A DNA stretch of 64,000 nucleotides from Marivirga harenae (lineage in GTDB: Bacteria > Bacteroidota > Bacteroidia > Cytophagales > Cyclobacteriaceae), in the NCBI RefSeq assembly GCF_030534335.1, contig NZ_CP130565.1:3803501-3867500 (forward strand), given 5' to 3'. Below are positions 39,765 to 48,305 of this stretch, piece by piece. The position numbers and the translations under genes are program-made. The notes under the pieces were generated by a model. It worked only from the letters and a program-made list of their open reading frames with translations. It was not told the DNA's origin and searched no databases. The first letter of the stretch is position 1; each line of letters begins with the position of its first letter.

Positions 39765-40340
39765 TTGGAAACGAAAAGTATACATATACATCAGGATTTA
39801 ATAGTCAGTTGTAAAAAGGGTGATCAGAAGGCATTTAAAGAATTATACCAGCTTTATGCTAAATCAATGTTTAATGTTGCTTTCAGGATATTAGGTGATA
39901 ATGATGAAGCTCAAGACATTTTACAGGAAGCATTCATTAAGGCGTACTATAAGATCAACCAATATAACTTTCAAGCTACATTTGGTTCCTGGTTAAAGAA
40001 GATAGTAGTCAACCAAGCATTAGACTATTTGAGAAAGGCATCTAAATGGAAAATGAATGAGTTAGCTGATGAAGACATGACAGAAGATTTAGAAATAGAT
40101 TGGGAAGACATCGAATTGCAAGTGGATATTGTAAAAAGAGCCATTCATCATCTTCCCACGGGGTTTAGAACGGTAGCAAGTTTATATCTAATGGAAGGAT
40201 ATGAACATAAAGAGATTGCAGCGATACTTTCAATTTCAGAAAACACTTCTAAATCACAATTTCACAGAGCAAAGATTAAAATAAAAGATTATATCAAAGA
40301 ATATGAGCAAAGGAAAAGACAAGCTGGAGCAATTTACTAA
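39765..40340 (+). CDS. ECF-type RNA polymerase sigma factor
   Basis: The 191-residue protein has the sigma-70 region 2 (FKELYQLYAKSMFNVAFRILGDNDEAQDILQEAF in outline, with the DEAQDILQE core promoter helix) and region 4 (GFRTVASLYLMEGYEHKEIAAIL then ENTSKSQFHRAK, the helix-turn-helix for the -35 element). It starts at TTG; the first ATG would cut into region 2. Group ECF sigmas respond to envelope or other stress and are held by a membrane anti-sigma factor. Its 3' end overlaps the next gene by 38 bp, and that gene encodes a membrane protein with the right size, which supports a sigma/anti-sigma pair. Confidence 0.92.
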   Translation: METKSIHIHQDLIVSCKKGDQKAFKELYQLYAKSMFNVAFRILGDNDEAQDILQEAFIKAYYKINQYNFQATFGSWLKKIVVNQALDYLRKASKWKMNELADEDMTEDLEIDWEDIELQVDIVKRAIHHLPTGFRTVASLYLMEGYEHKEIAAILSISENTSKSQFHRAKIKIKDYIKEYEQRKRQAGAIY

Positions 40341-40854
40341 GGAACATAGAGAAGAATTAGAAATAGATTTCAATCTTGAAGTCAGCTGGAATCATATAGA
40401 GGACAGAATATCTCAAAATAAGAGAAGCAAGTTTTCTATTTGGATGGTCGCTGCTTCCATCATGCTAGTGCTTAGTGTTGGCTGGCTCATTTTTGATAGA
40501 ATACAATTAACTAATAAAATCAATGAATTGGAAAACTTATCAGTAAATGATAAACCATACTCAGAAATTGAAGCATTCTATAAGCGAAATATAAATGAAA
40601 AAGCACTCTTAGTTCATCAATTGACTAAAAAAAGAAACATTAGAATTAGCTCAGACTTAAAATCATTAAATAAAAAATACGAGGATTTAAAATTGAAAAT
40701 AAAGAAACAGGGTGCTCACCCTCAATTGGTCAATGCCATGATTCAGAATTTACAAACTCAAATTGAGATCCTTGAACAACAACTGAACATCTTGCAAGAT
40801 TTACAGGAATATAGTCATAACGATAAACAAGAAAGCAATGAAATATCTATTTAA
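40303..40854 (+). CDS. Single-pass membrane protein, probable anti-sigma factor
   Basis: The 183-residue protein has an N-terminal cytoplasmic part of about 42 residues, one membrane helix (43-65) and a long periplasmic coiled coil rich in Lys, Glu and Leu (about 70-175). I see no zinc-binding anti-sigma motif, so the function rests on position: it overlaps the ECF sigma gene by 38 bp and the next gene by 17 bp. Position and topology suit an anti-sigma factor with a periplasmic sensor stalk. Confidence 0.75.
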   Translation: MSKGKDKLEQFTKEHREELEIDFNLEVSWNHIEDRISQNKRSKFSIWMVAASIMLVLSVGWLIFDRIQLTNKINELENLSVNDKPYSEIEAFYKRNINEKALLVHQLTKKRNIRISSDLKSLNKKYEDLKLKIKKQGAHPQLVNAMIQNLQTQIEILEQQLNILQDLQEYSHNDKQESNEISI

Positions 40855-41899
40855 AACTTTAATAATTGTTCTAATACTGAAGGGCACAATTTCTTTTGCG
40901 CAAGATGCGAAATATGAAATAATGGATAAATCCTTTACGCCCAACAATAAGCAAACTATGTTAGAAATTGCAAATAACTTCGGTAATGTAAACTTGGCAG
41001 TATGGGATAAAAACTCAATTTCAGTCAAAATTACTCTTGAAGTTGAGGGCTACGATGAAAATGAATCTAAAAAAATTCTAGATAAGATTGATCTAAGTAC
41101 TAGTCAAACTGGAAGTTTGATTTCTATTAAAACCACTCTTAAATCACACAGCAATACTTCATTTAGAAAAAAGAGCTTTAAGATTAATTATGAAATCAAT
41201 TTACCTGATGGTCATCCTTTATCTGTTACAAATGAATTTGGAAACATTTTCCTCACCGATTATTCTGGTAATACAAGAATCAATTTGGAGTATGGGAACT
41301 TAACCGCTGGAAGTTTGGGCACTCTTAATTTAACTCATGAATTTGGCAAAGCAGAAATCGAATCTATTTCATCAGGTGAATTTGAGCTAAGCTATGTAGA
41401 CGAATTTGCATTATCTAAAGCAGACTTACTCGATCTTGAGGGTGAATTCTCTAAAATTAAAATTGGAGATATTACAACCATCAACTTTGATGTTGAATAT
41501 GGTCAACTGAATATTGAAACGGTCTCCAATTACAAAGGGAGCGCTGAATTCTCGGAAATAAATATTGACAAAGTTTATTCTAATTTTGATCTAGATGCTG
41601 AATATGCGAGTGGGACCATAGACGTAAAATTTGTTAGTAAAGACATAGAATCATTTCAGCTAAATACTGAATTTTCAAAATCTGAAATCAAAATTGAAGG
41701 TGGGGCTAATTTAAGATTTGACACAAAACATTCATTCGGGAAACTGACAACTGAAGGGTCAAACATCAGTTTTAGTAAAAAAATGAAAGATATGTCCGAT
41801 GAGGAATACGAAGGAACTATTGGTGGGAACGCAAATCAGAATTCGACTGTCCTAAGAATTAAAACCTCTTATGGTGGTTGCAAGTTGATTGCGAATTAA
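40838..41899 (+). CDS. Secreted DUF4097-like beta-helical protein
   Basis: The 353-residue protein begins with a signal peptide (MKYLFKTLIIVLILKG, cut near SFAQ). The mature part is repetitive with short strands and recurring patterns such as NEFGNIFLTDYSGN, LEYGNLTAG, HEFGKAEIES and VEYGQLNIET. These resemble the DUF4097 putative adhesin family, which is predicted to form a right-handed beta-solenoid. It overlaps the anti-sigma gene by 17 bp and ends at a strong terminator, so the three genes form one operon. In Bacteroidota such proteins often accompany ECF sigma/anti-sigma pairs; their function is unknown. Confidence 0.82.
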   Translation: MKYLFKTLIIVLILKGTISFAQDAKYEIMDKSFTPNNKQTMLEIANNFGNVNLAVWDKNSISVKITLEVEGYDENESKKILDKIDLSTSQTGSLISIKTTLKSHSNTSFRKKSFKINYEINLPDGHPLSVTNEFGNIFLTDYSGNTRINLEYGNLTAGSLGTLNLTHEFGKAEIESISSGEFELSYVDEFALSKADLLDLEGEFSKIKIGDITTINFDVEYGQLNIETVSNYKGSAEFSEINIDKVYSNFDLDAEYASGTIDVKFVSKDIESFQLNTEFSKSEIKIEGGANLRFDTKHSFGKLTTEGSNISFSKKMKDMSDEEYEGTIGGNANQNSTVLRIKTSYGGCKLIAN

Positions 41900-41906
41900 G
41901 CAAAAA

Positions 41907-41934
41907 AAAAGGGCTGTTTAGAAACAGCCCTTTT
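41907..41934. terminator. Bidirectional terminator between convergent genes
   Basis: AAAAGGGCTGTT and AACAGCCCTTTT form a 12-bp perfect stem around a TAGA loop, with A-run on the left and T-run on the right. It can stop the sigma operon (+) and the DUF1573 gene (-). Confidence 0.93.
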
Positions 41935-41954
41935 AAAATTTCTTTATTTTCCTT

Positions 41955-42353
41955 TTAAGAATCTTTTGGTAAAACATTGGTAGTTATTCGAACGCTTCTT
42001 TCTTCTCCAATATTTGAAACAATCCTAACTATTTTATTTTGTCTTCCCATTTTACCACGGCTATTAAACTTAACCGTAATTTCACCTTTTTCTCCTGGTG
42101 CTATTGCCTCTCCTTTTGGAAAACTAGGGACCGTGCATCCACAAGTAGTTTTAACATTTGAAATAATTAACGGTTGCTTCCCTGTATTCTCAAATTTAAA
42201 AATATGCTCTACCACATCTCCTTGAGTGATATCTCCAAAATCATGATTACTTTCCTCAAAAGTAATTTCTGGACCATTAGTACTTTCTGTTGATTGAGCC
42301 ACTGCTGACCCTATCAAAAAAATTGTAGCGAAAAATAATATTGCCTTTTTCAT
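41955..42353 (-). CDS. DUF1573 secreted protein
   Basis: The 132-residue protein has a signal peptide (MKKAILFFATIFLIGSAVAQ). The rest is one DUF1573 domain, an ASPM/SPD-2/Hydin-like immunoglobulin fold. Typical motifs are HDFGDITQGDVVEHIFKFEN, GKQPLIISNVKTTCGCTVP and IAPGEKGEITVKFNS. These proteins are abundant in Bacteroidota and usually periplasmic or surface exposed, with no firmly established function. It appears monocistronic, ending at the shared hairpin at 41907-41934. Confidence 0.9.
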   Translation of the reverse strand: MKKAILFFATIFLIGSAVAQSTESTNGPEITFEESNHDFGDITQGDVVEHIFKFENTGKQPLIISNVKTTCGCTVPSFPKGEAIAPGEKGEITVKFNSRGKMGRQNKIVRIVSNIGEERSVRITTNVLPKDS

Positions 42354-42466
42354 AATTGAAATATTTGATTTTTGATACGATAAGTAAAGTTACGAAATTT
42401 CAATAAAAATGATACCAAAAATAACATTAAGAAGAAAAATGAAACAATTTTTTAAGGTTTTTAAAG

Positions 42467-43870
42467 CTAGAAAAACTTGGGATGGAAGTTGACTAGAAAT
42501 AACTCTTGTGTTGATCTAGTAATTGCCGTATATAGCCATCGTATATATTCTCTATTCACCATTTCATCTGTCAAATAACCCTGATCAACATAAACTGCAT
42601 TCCATTGTCCCCCTTGAGATTTATGACATGTCAAGGCATAAGCAAATTTAATTTGAAGTGCATTCAGGTATGGATCCTTTTTAATAGCCGCTTTCCGTTC
42701 AGCTTTAGTAGCTAGATCCATATAGTCTTCTGCCACCTGATGATACAAATTCTTATATTCTTCATTACTCAATGATGGACCATTGGAATGCAAGGTATCT
42801 AAAATTACTTTCACCTGAAGATTAGGATGATTGTCATAATCCGTTAGTCTGATTTCTAAATCTGCAAATCGCAACCCATGCATCTCTTCAAAATTAATTA
42901 CTTTGACCACTTCCATGAAATCGCCATTGGCTAAAAATCCACCTGGTGTATCTTCAGTTTGGTAAACGTAATTATTTTTAACAATCATTAAGAAATCACC
43001 AGCTTCTAATTCTCCTTCCATAAAGTGGATTTGTCTCCTAATATACTCATTGTACTGCACCGCCATTTTATTTGAACGACAAATTATTACAGTATTTTCA
43101 ACGCCATACTTTTCGTAAGCATACCGCAATCCATCTTCTAACCTTTCTCCTGTCATTTTAAATATATCTTTGTAGGAGTTAGTATTAAAATGAATTCTAA
43201 ATTCATTTTTAGAAAGTTCACTCCGTAAAGCGGTTGCATTAAACAAAATCCCAGAATCTTGAGCTTGACGCATTACCTCAGTCAAAACCGTCTCTATTAC
43301 TTCAGCTCTATAATTACTTTTAAGAAAATTAGCATCGAGTCCAGCACTGTTTACTTTCCCTACAGGAGGTAACTGGGCATCATCTCCAATAAATAGTATT
43401 CTATTGCCCTCATTTTGAAAAACATAACTAATAATGTCATCCAATAAACTGCTATTACCAAATCCCTTTTCATCTGATAACATACTTGCTTCATCTATAA
43501 TGAAGAGCGTCTTTTGATGGTAATTCTTTTGAAGTGAGAAATTAGGTTCACCACTGCCTACTTCCGCTGTCTGACGATAAATCTTCTTATGAATAGTAAG
43601 TGAAAGTCTCTTTGAGTAATTGCTCATTACTTTTGCAGCACGACCTGTTGGAGCCATCAAAACATACTTATAGTTAAACAAGGGTAGAAATTGCACTAAA
43701 GCACTGACAATAGTAGTTTTACCGGTACCAGCGTAACCCTTGAGCAATAAAATAGGTCTATCCTCATCCTTCAGATCAAAGAACGGATCCAAAGCTTTGA
43801 AAAATTGAGACTGCCCAGGAGTAGGCTCAAAAGGAAACTTTGACCGTATAATGGCCGATGCACTAGGCAT
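42467..43870 (-). CDS. RecD/Dda-type SF1 DNA helicase
   Basis: The 467-residue protein is a compact superfamily 1B helicase like phage Dda or the RecD core. It has a Q-like motif near PTPGQSQFF, Walker A GYAGTGKT, motif Ia VLMAPTGRAAKV, Walker B FIIDEASM, and motif III ILFIGDDAQLPPVG. The C-terminal UvrD_C_2 motifs are TCHKSQGGQWN and YTAITRSTQELFLV. It unwinds DNA 5' to 3' by family expectation; the physiological role in Bacteroidota is not established. Its start overlaps the end of the thioesterase gene by 8 bp, so the two share a transcript. Confidence 0.9.
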   Translation of the reverse strand: MPSASAIIRSKFPFEPTPGQSQFFKALDPFFDLKDEDRPILLLKGYAGTGKTTIVSALVQFLPLFNYKYVLMAPTGRAAKVMSNYSKRLSLTIHKKIYRQTAEVGSGEPNFSLQKNYHQKTLFIIDEASMLSDEKGFGNSSLLDDIISYVFQNEGNRILFIGDDAQLPPVGKVNSAGLDANFLKSNYRAEVIETVLTEVMRQAQDSGILFNATALRSELSKNEFRIHFNTNSYKDIFKMTGERLEDGLRYAYEKYGVENTVIICRSNKMAVQYNEYIRRQIHFMEGELEAGDFLMIVKNNYVYQTEDTPGGFLANGDFMEVVKVINFEEMHGLRFADLEIRLTDYDNHPNLQVKVILDTLHSNGPSLSNEEYKNLYHQVAEDYMDLATKAERKAAIKKDPYLNALQIKFAYALTCHKSQGGQWNAVYVDQGYLTDEMVNREYIRWLYTAITRSTQELFLVNFHPKFF

Positions 43871-44324
43871 TCATTTTATGGTTGATATCTTCTGGATTGA
43901 TTACAGCCATAGTTGTAGTGGCTTTGGCTATCAAGCTTCGTTCTTCACCGTCTACTGCCCAAATTTCTGCCTCACAAAAGTTTAATTTCCTTCCCTTTTT
44001 AACCACATAGCCAATAGCATGCAATTTTTCTCCCATTCCGGCTTTAAAGTATGATACCTTTATTTCAGCAGTCACAACATGACAATCCATTGGTACAGTT
44101 GTATATGCAGCAAAACCAGCTACAATATCTGCAATTGTGGCTGTAACTCCTCCGTGCACCAAACCCTTTTGCTGTTTATGGATTTCTTGAATATCGAGCC
44201 AGCCTTCAGTTTTACCCTCTTCAATTACTGACAAATCGAAGCCAATATGCTTCATAAATTCTTGTCGCTCTAAAAACTTTTCAACCCTTAACTTAAAATC
44301 TTTTTTCACTGTATTTTCCTGCAT
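43863..44324 (-). CDS. PaaI-family hotdog thioesterase
   Basis: The open frame reaches to 44393, but the best start is the ATG at 44324, giving 153 residues; the upstream extension overlaps the region before the divergent Nudix gene and lacks family similarity. The hotdog signature HGGVTATIADIVAGFAAY is clear, with VTAEIKVSYFKAG and GYVVKKGRKLNFCEAEIW after it. PaaI-type enzymes hydrolyse acyl-CoA thioesters such as phenylacetyl-CoA derivatives; the substrate here is unknown. It is followed on the same transcript by the helicase, with an 8-bp overlap. Confidence 0.88.
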   Translation of the reverse strand: MQENTVKKDFKLRVEKFLERQEFMKHIGFDLSVIEEGKTEGWLDIQEIHKQQKGLVHGGVTATIADIVAGFAAYTTVPMDCHVVTAEIKVSYFKAGMGEKLHAIGYVVKKGRKLNFCEAEIWAVDGEERSLIAKATTTMAVINPEDINHKMNA

Positions 44325-44364
44325 TTTATGTAATTTCAAATATTTCACAAATATAAGCATATTG

Positions 44365-44871
44365 ATGACTGGAAAAGCAAGGGAAAGTGTCAATCAAAAA
44401 TTCGGTGGCAAAGTAAGGGTTAGAGTCGGTGGGATATTAATTGAAGAAAATAAAATTTTACTTTTAAAACATGAGGGGGTTGGAAAAAAAGAATATTTGT
44501 GGTCCCCACCCGGTGGAGGGCTAGATTTTGGAGATGATGCAGAAAAAAACTTAGAAAGAGAGTTTGTAGAAGAAACAGGCTTGCATATTCACGTTCATGA
44601 ATTACTGTTTGTGAATGAATTTATGACCAGTAGCATCCATGCTATTGAATTATTTTTTAGAGTAGAAAAAACCGGAGGAATTCTTAAATTGGGAAATGAT
44701 CCTGAAATGGGCAAACAACAAATTTTATCCGATTTAGCATTTTTTGATGAAAATAAATTAATAAACACAGAAAATGACTACTTGCACAATATGTTTATAG
44801 GAATAAATAAACCTCAAGAAGTTTTAAATCTTAAAGGATATTTTAAATTTGTGAATAATTCCATAAAATAG
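44365..44871 (+). CDS. Nudix hydrolase
   Basis: From the ATG at 44365 the protein has 168 residues; a TTG directly before it (44362) is less likely. The Nudix box is readable as GGGLDFGDDAEKNLE then REFVEETGL. The first glutamate of GX5EX7REUXEEXGU is Asp, but the catalytic REXXEE part is intact, so it should still bind metal and hydrolyse a nucleoside-diphosphate-linked substrate. The substrate is not predictable. It is transcribed divergently from the thioesterase across a 40-bp gap, which must contain both start regions. Confidence 0.9.
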   Translation: MTGKARESVNQKFGGKVRVRVGGILIEENKILLLKHEGVGKKEYLWSPPGGGLDFGDDAEKNLEREFVEETGLHIHVHELLFVNEFMTSSIHAIELFFRVEKTGGILKLGNDPEMGKQQILSDLAFFDENKLINTENDYLHNMFIGINKPQEVLNLKGYFKFVNNSIK

Positions 44872-44912
44872 CATTTTAAAATAATTTCTAAATAGAGAAA
44901 AAAAATAGAAAG

Positions 44913-45485
44913 ATGAGCAAAACAAAGATTTTATCAATAGTTTTCTTCGTGGCTGCAATAGTAGTAGGCTACTTTTTTGTAGATAGCATTGCCTATGATA
45001 TTCAACAAGAGAAAAAGATTAAGCGAGAAGAGGCTCGAGTAATCAACAAATTAAAACAAATCCGATCAGGTATGATTGCTTATCAAAGGGTGAATGGTCA
45101 ATATACTAGCGATTGGGAAAAATTGATTAATTTTATTGACACTGGCGATTTCTACCTAACAGAAAGATCAGAAACTATTATCCAGAGAGATTATGGTGGG
45201 GACAGTGTTGTAATAAATATTGATACGCTTGGTACAATACCAGTTTACGATTCTCTGTATGCAAATATTCCAAACTTCGATTTACAAAACTTGCCATACA
45301 AGCCAGGCTCAAAAACCAAATTTGAGATTTTTGCAGATAAAATCATCAAAGGGTCCGTGAAAGTTGACGTCTTCGAAGTAAAAGATCCTGAGCCAATTAA
45401 TCCTAAGAGAAGGGAAGATGATAATGAAAAAGCATTAAGAGTGGGCTCTAAATCAGAAGTAACAACTGCAGGAAACTGGGAATAA
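44913..45485 (+). CDS. Single-pass membrane protein of unknown function
   Basis: The 190-residue protein starts with a membrane helix (about residues 5-26) followed by a charged helix (IQQEKKIKREEARVINKLKQIRSGMIAYQRVNGQY). The pattern is reminiscent of pseudopilins, where a hydrophobic N-terminal helix continues into 'Y...NG.YP' sequence, but there is no prepilin peptidase site. The rest is polar with beta-strand character. It lies 4 bp upstream of the DUF3822 gene and is likely in the same operon as coaD. I do not recognise the family with certainty. Confidence 0.78.
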   Translation: MSKTKILSIVFFVAAIVVGYFFVDSIAYDIQQEKKIKREEARVINKLKQIRSGMIAYQRVNGQYTSDWEKLINFIDTGDFYLTERSETIIQRDYGGDSVVINIDTLGTIPVYDSLYANIPNFDLQNLPYKPGSKTKFEIFADKIIKGSVKVDVFEVKDPEPINPKRREDDNEKALRVGSKSEVTTAGNWE

Positions 45486-45489
45486 TATT

Positions 45490-46377
45490 TTGGATATAGC
45501 AAAAGAAAAAGTTTTTAAAACCATAAGGAAGGTTAAGGATGATAAGTTCTCTATTGAAAAAATTGAGCATTATTGCTTGATTTTAGAAATTGGAGAAAGA
45601 GACCTTCAGGTATCGGTTATAGATATTAAATCTAATCGGGTTTTAATACTTGAAGATTATAGTTTAAGTAAAACTGAGGATGAACATCAAAAAGTGCAAG
45701 TTCTAAAAGCGCTTTTTGATGAGCATCATCTATTGATGGTTGGGTTTTGGAAAGAAGTAATCCTATGCTTTAAAACGCCAAAGTACTGCCTAGCACCTCT
45801 CTCCTATTTCTCAAAGGACAATGCTAGGGCAATTCTGAAAATGAATTGTCAGGTTGAACCGTCCGATTCTGTAGGTTATTATAAGGTGAATAGTAATGAC
45901 TCAGTCAATATCTTTACCTATCAGAAAGAAGTTCTAAAGTTCATTCGGTCAATTTATGTTAACAGCAAAATAAAAGTCACTCACCAAAGTGGTATGTTAG
46001 TGAACGCGGTTCTATTTAATCCGCCCTTTGCAAATGAAAATGAATTGTCTCTGTACATAGATAGGTTTTACCTCCATGCATCTGTCTGCAATAATGGAAA
46101 ATTGTTATATTTTAACTCCTTCAAAATCCAGAAATTTGATGAGTATATAAAATATATCAATCTGATATGCAATGAATTTAAAATTTTGAAAAAGGAAGGA
46201 ATTATTAATCTTTGGGGTTATATAAAAAAGGACTCTACTCATTTTCAAGAACTGCAAAAGAATTTTCCAGCTATTAAAATTGGGAATAGGACCAAAAAAT
46301 TAAATTTTGGATTCAAATTTGATGAAATAGCCGAACATCAGTATTTTGATGTATTTGGAAACTATTTTAATTTATAA
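45490..46377 (+). CDS. DUF3822 family protein
   Basis: The 295-residue protein starts with TTG, 4 bp after the preceding stop. Features such as YCLILEIGERDLQVSVIDIKSN in outline, the central ALFDEHHLL and YIDRFYLHASVCNNGKLLYFNSF fit DUF3822, a Bacteroidota family with an actin/ASKHA-like fold impression. Members commonly sit directly upstream of coaD, as here, often with rsmD between; rsmD is missing from this arrangement. Function is unknown. Confidence 0.82.
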   Translation: MDIAKEKVFKTIRKVKDDKFSIEKIEHYCLILEIGERDLQVSVIDIKSNRVLILEDYSLSKTEDEHQKVQVLKALFDEHHLLMVGFWKEVILCFKTPKYCLAPLSYFSKDNARAILKMNCQVEPSDSVGYYKVNSNDSVNIFTYQKEVLKFIRSIYVNSKIKVTHQSGMLVNAVLFNPPFANENELSLYIDRFYLHASVCNNGKLLYFNSFKIQKFDEYIKYINLICNEFKILKKEGIINLWGYIKKDSTHFQELQKNFPAIKIGNRTKKLNFGFKFDEIAEHQYFDVFGNYFNL

Positions 46378-46380
46378 TTC

Positions 46381-46842
46381 ATGTCAAAGAGAATCGCCAT
46401 TTTCCCTGGTTCATTTGATCCTTTCACGAAAGGACATTACGATATTGTCGTCAGAGGATTAAAGATTTTCGATGAGATCATCATCGCAATTGGCTACAAT
46501 TCAAAGAAACAAAACCGGTATTTTGATATCGATTTGATCGTGAACAAACTTGAAGAAACTTTCGAAGGCGAATCCAGGGTTTCAGTTATTGTATACAATA
46601 AATTGACATCAAATTTAGCCAAAGACTTGCAGGCTGGTTTTTTGTTAAGGGGATTGAGAAACACGACTGACTTCGAATATGAAAACAGTATAGCACAAGT
46701 CAACAAATATCTAAACGAAGGTCTGGAATCTGTTTTTCTAATAACGGCTCCAGAATATGCTGCTATAAGTTCCACAATTATTAGAGAGGTACATAAATTC
46801 CGAGGAAATGTGGACGAATTTTTACCCTATAAAATTGACTAA
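46381..46842 (+). CDS. coaD: Phosphopantetheine adenylyltransferase
   Basis: This 153-residue enzyme transfers AMP from ATP to 4'-phosphopantetheine, the penultimate step of coenzyme A synthesis. The nucleotidyltransferase motif FPGSFDPFTKGH (residues 8-19, catalytic His19 in the TxGH position) and the C-terminal ISSTIIRE motif are intact, as is LRGLRNTTDFEYE. Length fits the family (about 160). It follows the DUF3822 gene by 3 bp. Confidence 0.96.
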   Translation: MSKRIAIFPGSFDPFTKGHYDIVVRGLKIFDEIIIAIGYNSKKQNRYFDIDLIVNKLEETFEGESRVSVIVYNKLTSNLAKDLQAGFLLRGLRNTTDFEYENSIAQVNKYLNEGLESVFLITAPEYAAISSTIIREVHKFRGNVDEFLPYKID

Positions 46843-46962
46843 ATTAGCTGCATTTCTACCCTATGGAAAATAGTTAATGATTTTTAAAAATTTATTAATA
46901 TTATTTTCATACAACTTATTTAAAAATACGTTAGATTTCGCCATATAAAATTCAATTAAAAA

Positions 46963-47199
46963 ATGGCACTTAATGAAGCATCAGATTTCGCAACATTTGA
47001 CGAATATGATGACAAAGATTACGATGAGCTCGAAGATGATTTTTTTGATGACGAACAAGATGACATCAAATTAAATAATGAAGACGAGGAAGAGGACACT
47101 TGGCGATTTAAAATCGATGATAACTTAGACGAAGATGCTGAAGATCAGGATTTTGATTTTGACGATGACGATCTGAGGAAAGATTTGGATGATTATTAA
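46963..47199 (+). CDS. Very acidic small protein of unknown function
   Basis: This 78-residue protein has 39 Asp or Glu residues by hand count, with few basic residues. It has no signal peptide or membrane helix and is probably disordered or metal or cation binding. It starts with a clear ATG after an A-rich stretch and ends at a hairpin terminator, so it looks like a true separate gene. I do not recognise a family. A role as nucleic-acid mimic or ion buffer would be speculation. Confidence 0.72.
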   Translation: MALNEASDFATFDEYDDKDYDELEDDFFDDEQDDIKLNNEDEEEDTWRFKIDDNLDEDAEDQDFDFDDDDLRKDLDDY

Positions 47200-47201
47200 A
47201 A

Positions 47202-47234
47202 AAAATAGGTGGTAAATATTTGCCACCTATTTTC
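47202..47234. terminator. Bidirectional terminator
   Basis: AAAATAGGTGGTAAA and TTTGCCACCTATTTT pair over 15 positions (one T-G wobble) around a three-base loop, with flanking A and T runs. It serves the acidic-protein gene (+) and the HMG-CoA lyase gene (-). Confidence 0.92.
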
Positions 47235-47289
47235 TTACCTCTACTTTCTAATAGCTAACCAATTCTACTTATCAATTAGCTTATCTTGC

Positions 47290-48165
47290 CTACTTGGCAG
47301 GGAAAACTTGCAAAGCTAAATTTTGAGCTGCAGCAAACGCATTTTGATCTATGCCCAAATTAACCTTCTTTTTATTAAAATACGCTACCATATCTTCTGT
47401 CACCATATTACCCACTAAATCATCTTTAGCCATAGGGCACCCACCAAAGCCTTTTATAGCACCATCAAATCTTCTACAGCCAGCAGAATAGGCAGCCTCA
47501 AGTTTTTCCCAAATCGTGCTCGGATGGCTGTGCAAATGGGCACCAAATTCTATATGTGGATATTGAGGAATCAATTGCTCAAATATCCATGATATGTTTT
47601 CAGGATTGGAAACTCCGATTGTATCTGAAAGTGAAATTACCTTGACATCAATTTTATTTAACCTTTCCACGAACTCTTGAACAAAACCAGCATCGTACGG
47701 ATCACCGTAAGGATTCCCAAAACCCATCGATAAATAAACAACCAGTGTTTTATCATGAGCTACAGATACTCCTTGAATTTCGTTTAAATCCTTCATTGCT
47801 GTTTCAATAGAACGCTTGGTATTACGTTGCTGAAATGTTTCGGATAAAGATAGTGGATATCCTAAATAAGAAATATGATTAAACTTGACGGCCTCAGAAG
47901 CTCCTCTTTGGTTCGCAATAATTGCCAGTAATTTCGAACTAGATTGCTGCCAGTCGAGCTTTTCAAATACCTCAGCACTATCTTTCATTTGAGGTATTGC
48001 CTTTGGAGAAACAAAGCTTCCTGCGTCAATAGTATCAAAACCAACTTTTAACAATTGATTCAAGTAATCGATTTTTTGATCTGTTGGAATAAAATCATGC
48101 AAGCCCTGCATAGCATCTCTTGGGCACTCTATAAGCTTTACCGTTTTAGTGTTTTTCGTCTCCAT
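47290..48165 (-). CDS. Hydroxymethylglutaryl-CoA lyase
   Basis: The 291-residue TIM-barrel protein belongs to the HMGL-like family and most resembles HMG-CoA lyase, which splits HMG-CoA into acetyl-CoA and acetoacetate in leucine breakdown. Visible motifs are ECPRDAMQG (Arg16, Asp17 active-site pair), DAGSFVSPKAIPQM, the metal-binding HLHSH, and GAIKGFGGCPMAKDDLVGN with the catalytic cysteine loop. The usual GPRDGLQNE motif is altered to CPRDAMQG, a variant seen in Bacteroidota proteins as far as I recall. No other leucine-catabolism gene is adjacent. Confidence 0.88.
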   Translation of the reverse strand: METKNTKTVKLIECPRDAMQGLHDFIPTDQKIDYLNQLLKVGFDTIDAGSFVSPKAIPQMKDSAEVFEKLDWQQSSSKLLAIIANQRGASEAVKFNHISYLGYPLSLSETFQQRNTKRSIETAMKDLNEIQGVSVAHDKTLVVYLSMGFGNPYGDPYDAGFVQEFVERLNKIDVKVISLSDTIGVSNPENISWIFEQLIPQYPHIEFGAHLHSHPSTIWEKLEAAYSAGCRRFDGAIKGFGGCPMAKDDLVGNMVTEDMVAYFNKKKVNLGIDQNAFAAAQNLALQVFPAK

Positions 48166-48305
48166 AATTCAAAACTAATCATTAAGACTTTCTGCTAAAA
48201 GAAATTCTTTTGCTCATTGAATTTCAAATACAGAGAAATCATAAGAATAATAGCGAATTTTTAATTTCATCTTACTAAATTTCAGCTTCGTACTAAAAAT
48301 TACAC

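Noticed and set aside
44325-44393. N-terminal extension of the PaaI thioesterase
   Set aside because: The 23 extra residues are hydrophobic, lie across the divergent gap and overlap the Nudix start; the ATG at 44324 fits the family.
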